Positions 6,294 through 7,425 of a stretch of DNA of 7,425 nt are shown piece after piece. The notes beneath the pieces were generated by a model, which saw nothing but the letters and a program-made list of their open reading frames with translations, ran no database searches and was not told where the DNA came from. The stretch is from positions 1 to 7,425 of the forward strand of contig CAYPVT010000033.1 in the NCBI GenBank assembly GCA_964414265.1. Reading direction: 5' to 3'. Every line of letters starts with the position of its first letter. Within the stretch, counting starts at the first letter, position 1. Made by a program: the position numbers and the translations under genes. The stretch comes from VMEP01 sp964414265 (GTDB lineage Bacteria; Patescibacteriota; Minisyncoccia; Phycocordibacterales; VMEP01).

Positions 6294-6305
6294 AGGGGTA
6301 TTTTA

Positions 6306-6486
6306 GCTTTTATTTATGAAAACACGCATATCCGTCTGCTGACGGATTACTATACTCGCGTCACGCATAATTTCTTGCTAGAAATTTGCTCGACCCCGAC
6401 TCGGCTCGTTAGTCTCCGTCTCTCTCAATTGCTTCATTATATCGCAATTGAGCGTCGTGCTCCGTAATGTTTTCAGAAATAAAAGC
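6306..6486 (+). repeat. Palindromic repeat element, copy C (181 bp)
   Basis: The outer arms GCTTTTATTTATGAAAAC (6306-6323) and GTTTTCAGAAATAAAAGC (6469-6486) are complementary with one mismatch. CACGC begins at the inner edge of the left arm (6323). Inside are ATCCGTC-TGCT-GACGGAT (6330-6347), a TACTATACTCG spacer, and AATTTCT-TGCT-AGAAATT (6369-6386). A C/G-rich block and a perfect CAATTGC/GCAATTG hairpin (6426-6450) follow. Bases 6361-6408 match copy A at 1870-1917 with one difference, while the arms are unrelated to those of copy A. It sits immediately upstream of the pilB promoter. Confidence 0.85.
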
Positions 6487-6531
6487 AGGAGGTGAAGATA
6501 AGAAAAAGGCATTAATTTAATTCCCCGCATA

Positions 6532-6613
6532 CACCACTAAAATATCCTGCGCAGACCGACGGGTCGAGCAGAGCGAAAATTTATCATAATTTTACGCGTG
6601 TATTTTAGGGGTG
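6532..6613 (-). repeat. Palindromic repeat element, copy D (82 bp, inverted orientation)
   Basis: CACCACTAAAATA (6532-6544) and TATTTTAGGGGTG (6601-6613) are complementary at 12 of 13 positions. Read on the minus strand, the arm is followed at once by CACGCG (6600-6595). Then come an AAAATT/AATTTT hairpin with loop ATGATA (6593-6576) and CTCGACCCG. CTGCGCAGGA precedes the other arm. The same border motifs occur in copies A and C. It is the most diverged copy and lacks a TGCT loop. Confidence 0.65.
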
Positions 6614-6628
6614 GATATTAAGAAAAAC

Positions 6629-6658
6629 TTGACTTTTTATTTAAATCATGCTAATAAT
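6629..6658 (+). promoter_or_regulatory. Strong sigma70-type promoter of the small membrane protein gene
   Basis: TTGACT (6629-6634), a 17-bp spacer, and TAATAAT (6652-6658) preceded by TGC form a -35/extended -10 promoter. Transcription would start near 6664, giving a leader of about 37 bases. This rules out the in-frame GTG at 6611 as a start. Confidence 0.75.
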
Positions 6659-6689
6659 ATAGGCAGATTCTTTTCTCGACAAACCCTAC

Positions 6690-6695
6690 GGGAGG
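6690..6695 (+). promoter_or_regulatory. Strong Shine-Dalgarno site
   Basis: GGGAGG ends five bases before the ATG at 6701. It is the only canonical site in the window in front of a substantial gene and decides the start of the membrane protein. Confidence 0.85.
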
Positions 6696-6700
6696 TTCAC

Positions 6701-7135
6701 ATGAACACCGCCACACTCAGTATCACTCATGTCCTGTATGCATTCGGCATCGGCTCGGTATACGCCTTCTGGCCTATCGTCGGGAGATATTCCGGAGCGA
6801 CAGGGGCATGGATCAACACGATTGTCATCATCGGGACGGCTGTCGGGGGCATCGCGTTGGCGTACCCCTCAATGCGGGAACAGTCATTGCCGACCGCAAA
6901 CGCCATGTGGGTTCTGTTTTTCGCAGGGCTCGTAAACGGCGCAGCGGTTTACCTTTACTCCGTTAAGGCGGCTGACCAGCAGGTCCCGATGAATGCTTTT
7001 ATCGTTACGACCCTCATCACGATGGTCTTGATGACACTTGCGTTCAACTTCTTGCTTAACGGCGTCATACCTTCTGTGAGACAAGGGCTCGGACTCGGTA
7101 CTGCAATCCTGGCAATTTTTCTTCTTGTGGGTTGA
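6701..7135 (+). CDS. Small multi-spanning membrane protein, DMT/EamA-like half transporter
   Basis: The 144-residue hydrophobic protein has about five predicted membrane segments, near residues 6-28, 36-55, 67-88, 98-119 and 126-143. A charged loop lies at about 56-66, and KAADQQ (89-94) lies between segments 3 and 4. The glycine-rich final helix and the overall pattern resemble one half of a drug/metabolite transporter (EamA) protein, which would have to pair to form a full carrier. Substrate is unknown. The start at 6701 is set by GGGAGG five bases upstream and by a promoter located after the alternative GTG. Its GC content is about 54%, against about 40% for the other genes. Together with strong initiation signals and its own terminator, this suggests acquisition from another lineage or an unusually highly expressed gene. 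Confidence 0.8.
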   Translation: MNTATLSITHVLYAFGIGSVYAFWPIVGRYSGATGAWINTIVIIGTAVGGIALAYPSMREQSLPTANAMWVLFFAGLVNGAAVYLYSVKAADQQVPMNAFIVTTLITMVLMTLAFNFLLNGVIPSVRQGLGLGTAILAIFLLVG

Positions 7136-7150
7136 TCAGCTATCCCCACT

Positions 7151-7179
7151 AAAACCCTTGGCATTGCGCCGAGGGTTTT
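7151..7179 (+). terminator. Intrinsic terminator of the small membrane protein gene
   Basis: AAAACCCT (7151-7158) pairs with AGGGTTTT (7172-7179). A T-G wobble and GGC/GCC extend the stem to 12 pairs around a five-base loop. The T-run of the stem is followed by ATTTAT. It starts 15 bases after the stop codon. Confidence 0.85.
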
Positions 7180-7425
7180 ATTTATAAAGGCTGTCACAAT
7201 TATTTTTTCAAGCTCATCCGCAGACTTCACCTCTATATAATCGACTTAACCCCACCTTTTGTTATTGATAATATCCATCTCAATTATTCCTATTTATTCG
7301 TTTTTTTGTTATATGTGTTGTTATTTCTGGAATTTACCTAGAAACTGCCATACGTGCGTGCACATTATCACTCAAGTTCTAAATTGAAGTGCAATGAAAT
7401 GTCTCAAAAGGTGTTAAATAGCCGA
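7180..7425. other. AT-rich end of window, no gene seen
   Basis: All frames are broken by frequent stops on both strands. A TATAAT at 7236-7241 (plus) has no matching -35. GTGCGTGCAC near 7354-7363 is a short self-complementary stretch. Nothing else is supportable. Confidence 0.5.

Noticed and set aside
1789..6613. CRISPR array or integron attC array
   Set aside because: Repeats are dispersed, differ in arms and spacing, and have no regular spacers or adjacent cas or integrase genes.
6611..6700. GTG start at 6611 for the membrane protein
   Set aside because: It lies in the arm of palindromic element D and upstream of the promoter. The ATG at 6701 has a strong Shine-Dalgarno site.
6955..7230. 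91-residue minus-strand frame
   Set aside because: It is antisense to the membrane protein gene and crosses its terminator.

Overview
The window looks like a piece of a small-genome, AT-rich bacterial chromosome, most likely Candidate Phyla Radiation / Patescibacteria (Parcubacteria-like). This is inferred from the tyrosyl-tRNA synthetase signatures (HIGR, GGFDQ), a compact YebC, a type IV pilus ATPase, scarce Shine-Dalgarno sites, and intergenic spaces packed with hairpins. No rRNA or other direct phylogenetic marker is present, so the assignment rests on resemblance.

Layout: tyrS (28-1224, +) ends at a perfect bidirectional terminator that it shares with a convergent 50-residue, very acidic protein (1256-1408, -) missed by ordinary length cut-offs. 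A 645-base gap without an obvious gene follows. It holds a cluster of hairpins (1439-1651), a lone DnaA-box-like site, and a 204-bp palindromic element. Then comes a minus-strand operon, ruvB-yebC-ruvC (4142 to 2054), for Holliday-junction processing. RuvA is not encoded in the window, and YebC lacks its middle domain. Upstream of ruvB lie an extended -10 promoter, a 13-bp palindrome in the leader, and a GC-rich island (4208-4351) that folds as a closed multi-stem RNA and is followed by a plus-strand terminator: a candidate orphan non-coding RNA. pilB/gspE (4558-6258, -) follows, with a promoter so close to its ATG that the mRNA may be leaderless. The last gene (6701-7135, +) encodes a small DMT/EamA-like membrane protein. 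It has a clearly higher GC content, a textbook promoter, a strong ribosome binding site and its own terminator, so it looks like a later acquisition. After it, the window ends in AT-rich sequence with no gene that I can support.

The most unusual content is between the genes. Four elements (1789-1992, 4420-4511, 6306-6486 and, inverted, 6532-6613) share one architecture. Perfect or near-perfect terminal inverted repeats of 13-18 bp differ completely in sequence from copy to copy. Each outer arm directly abuts CACG, and inside lie hairpins whose stems vary while the loop is TGCT in three of the four elements. Two copies share a 48-bp core with a single mismatch. A fifth, degenerate relative sits at 1439-1651. 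This looks like a mobile or structurally selected palindromic repeat family that I cannot match to a named one.
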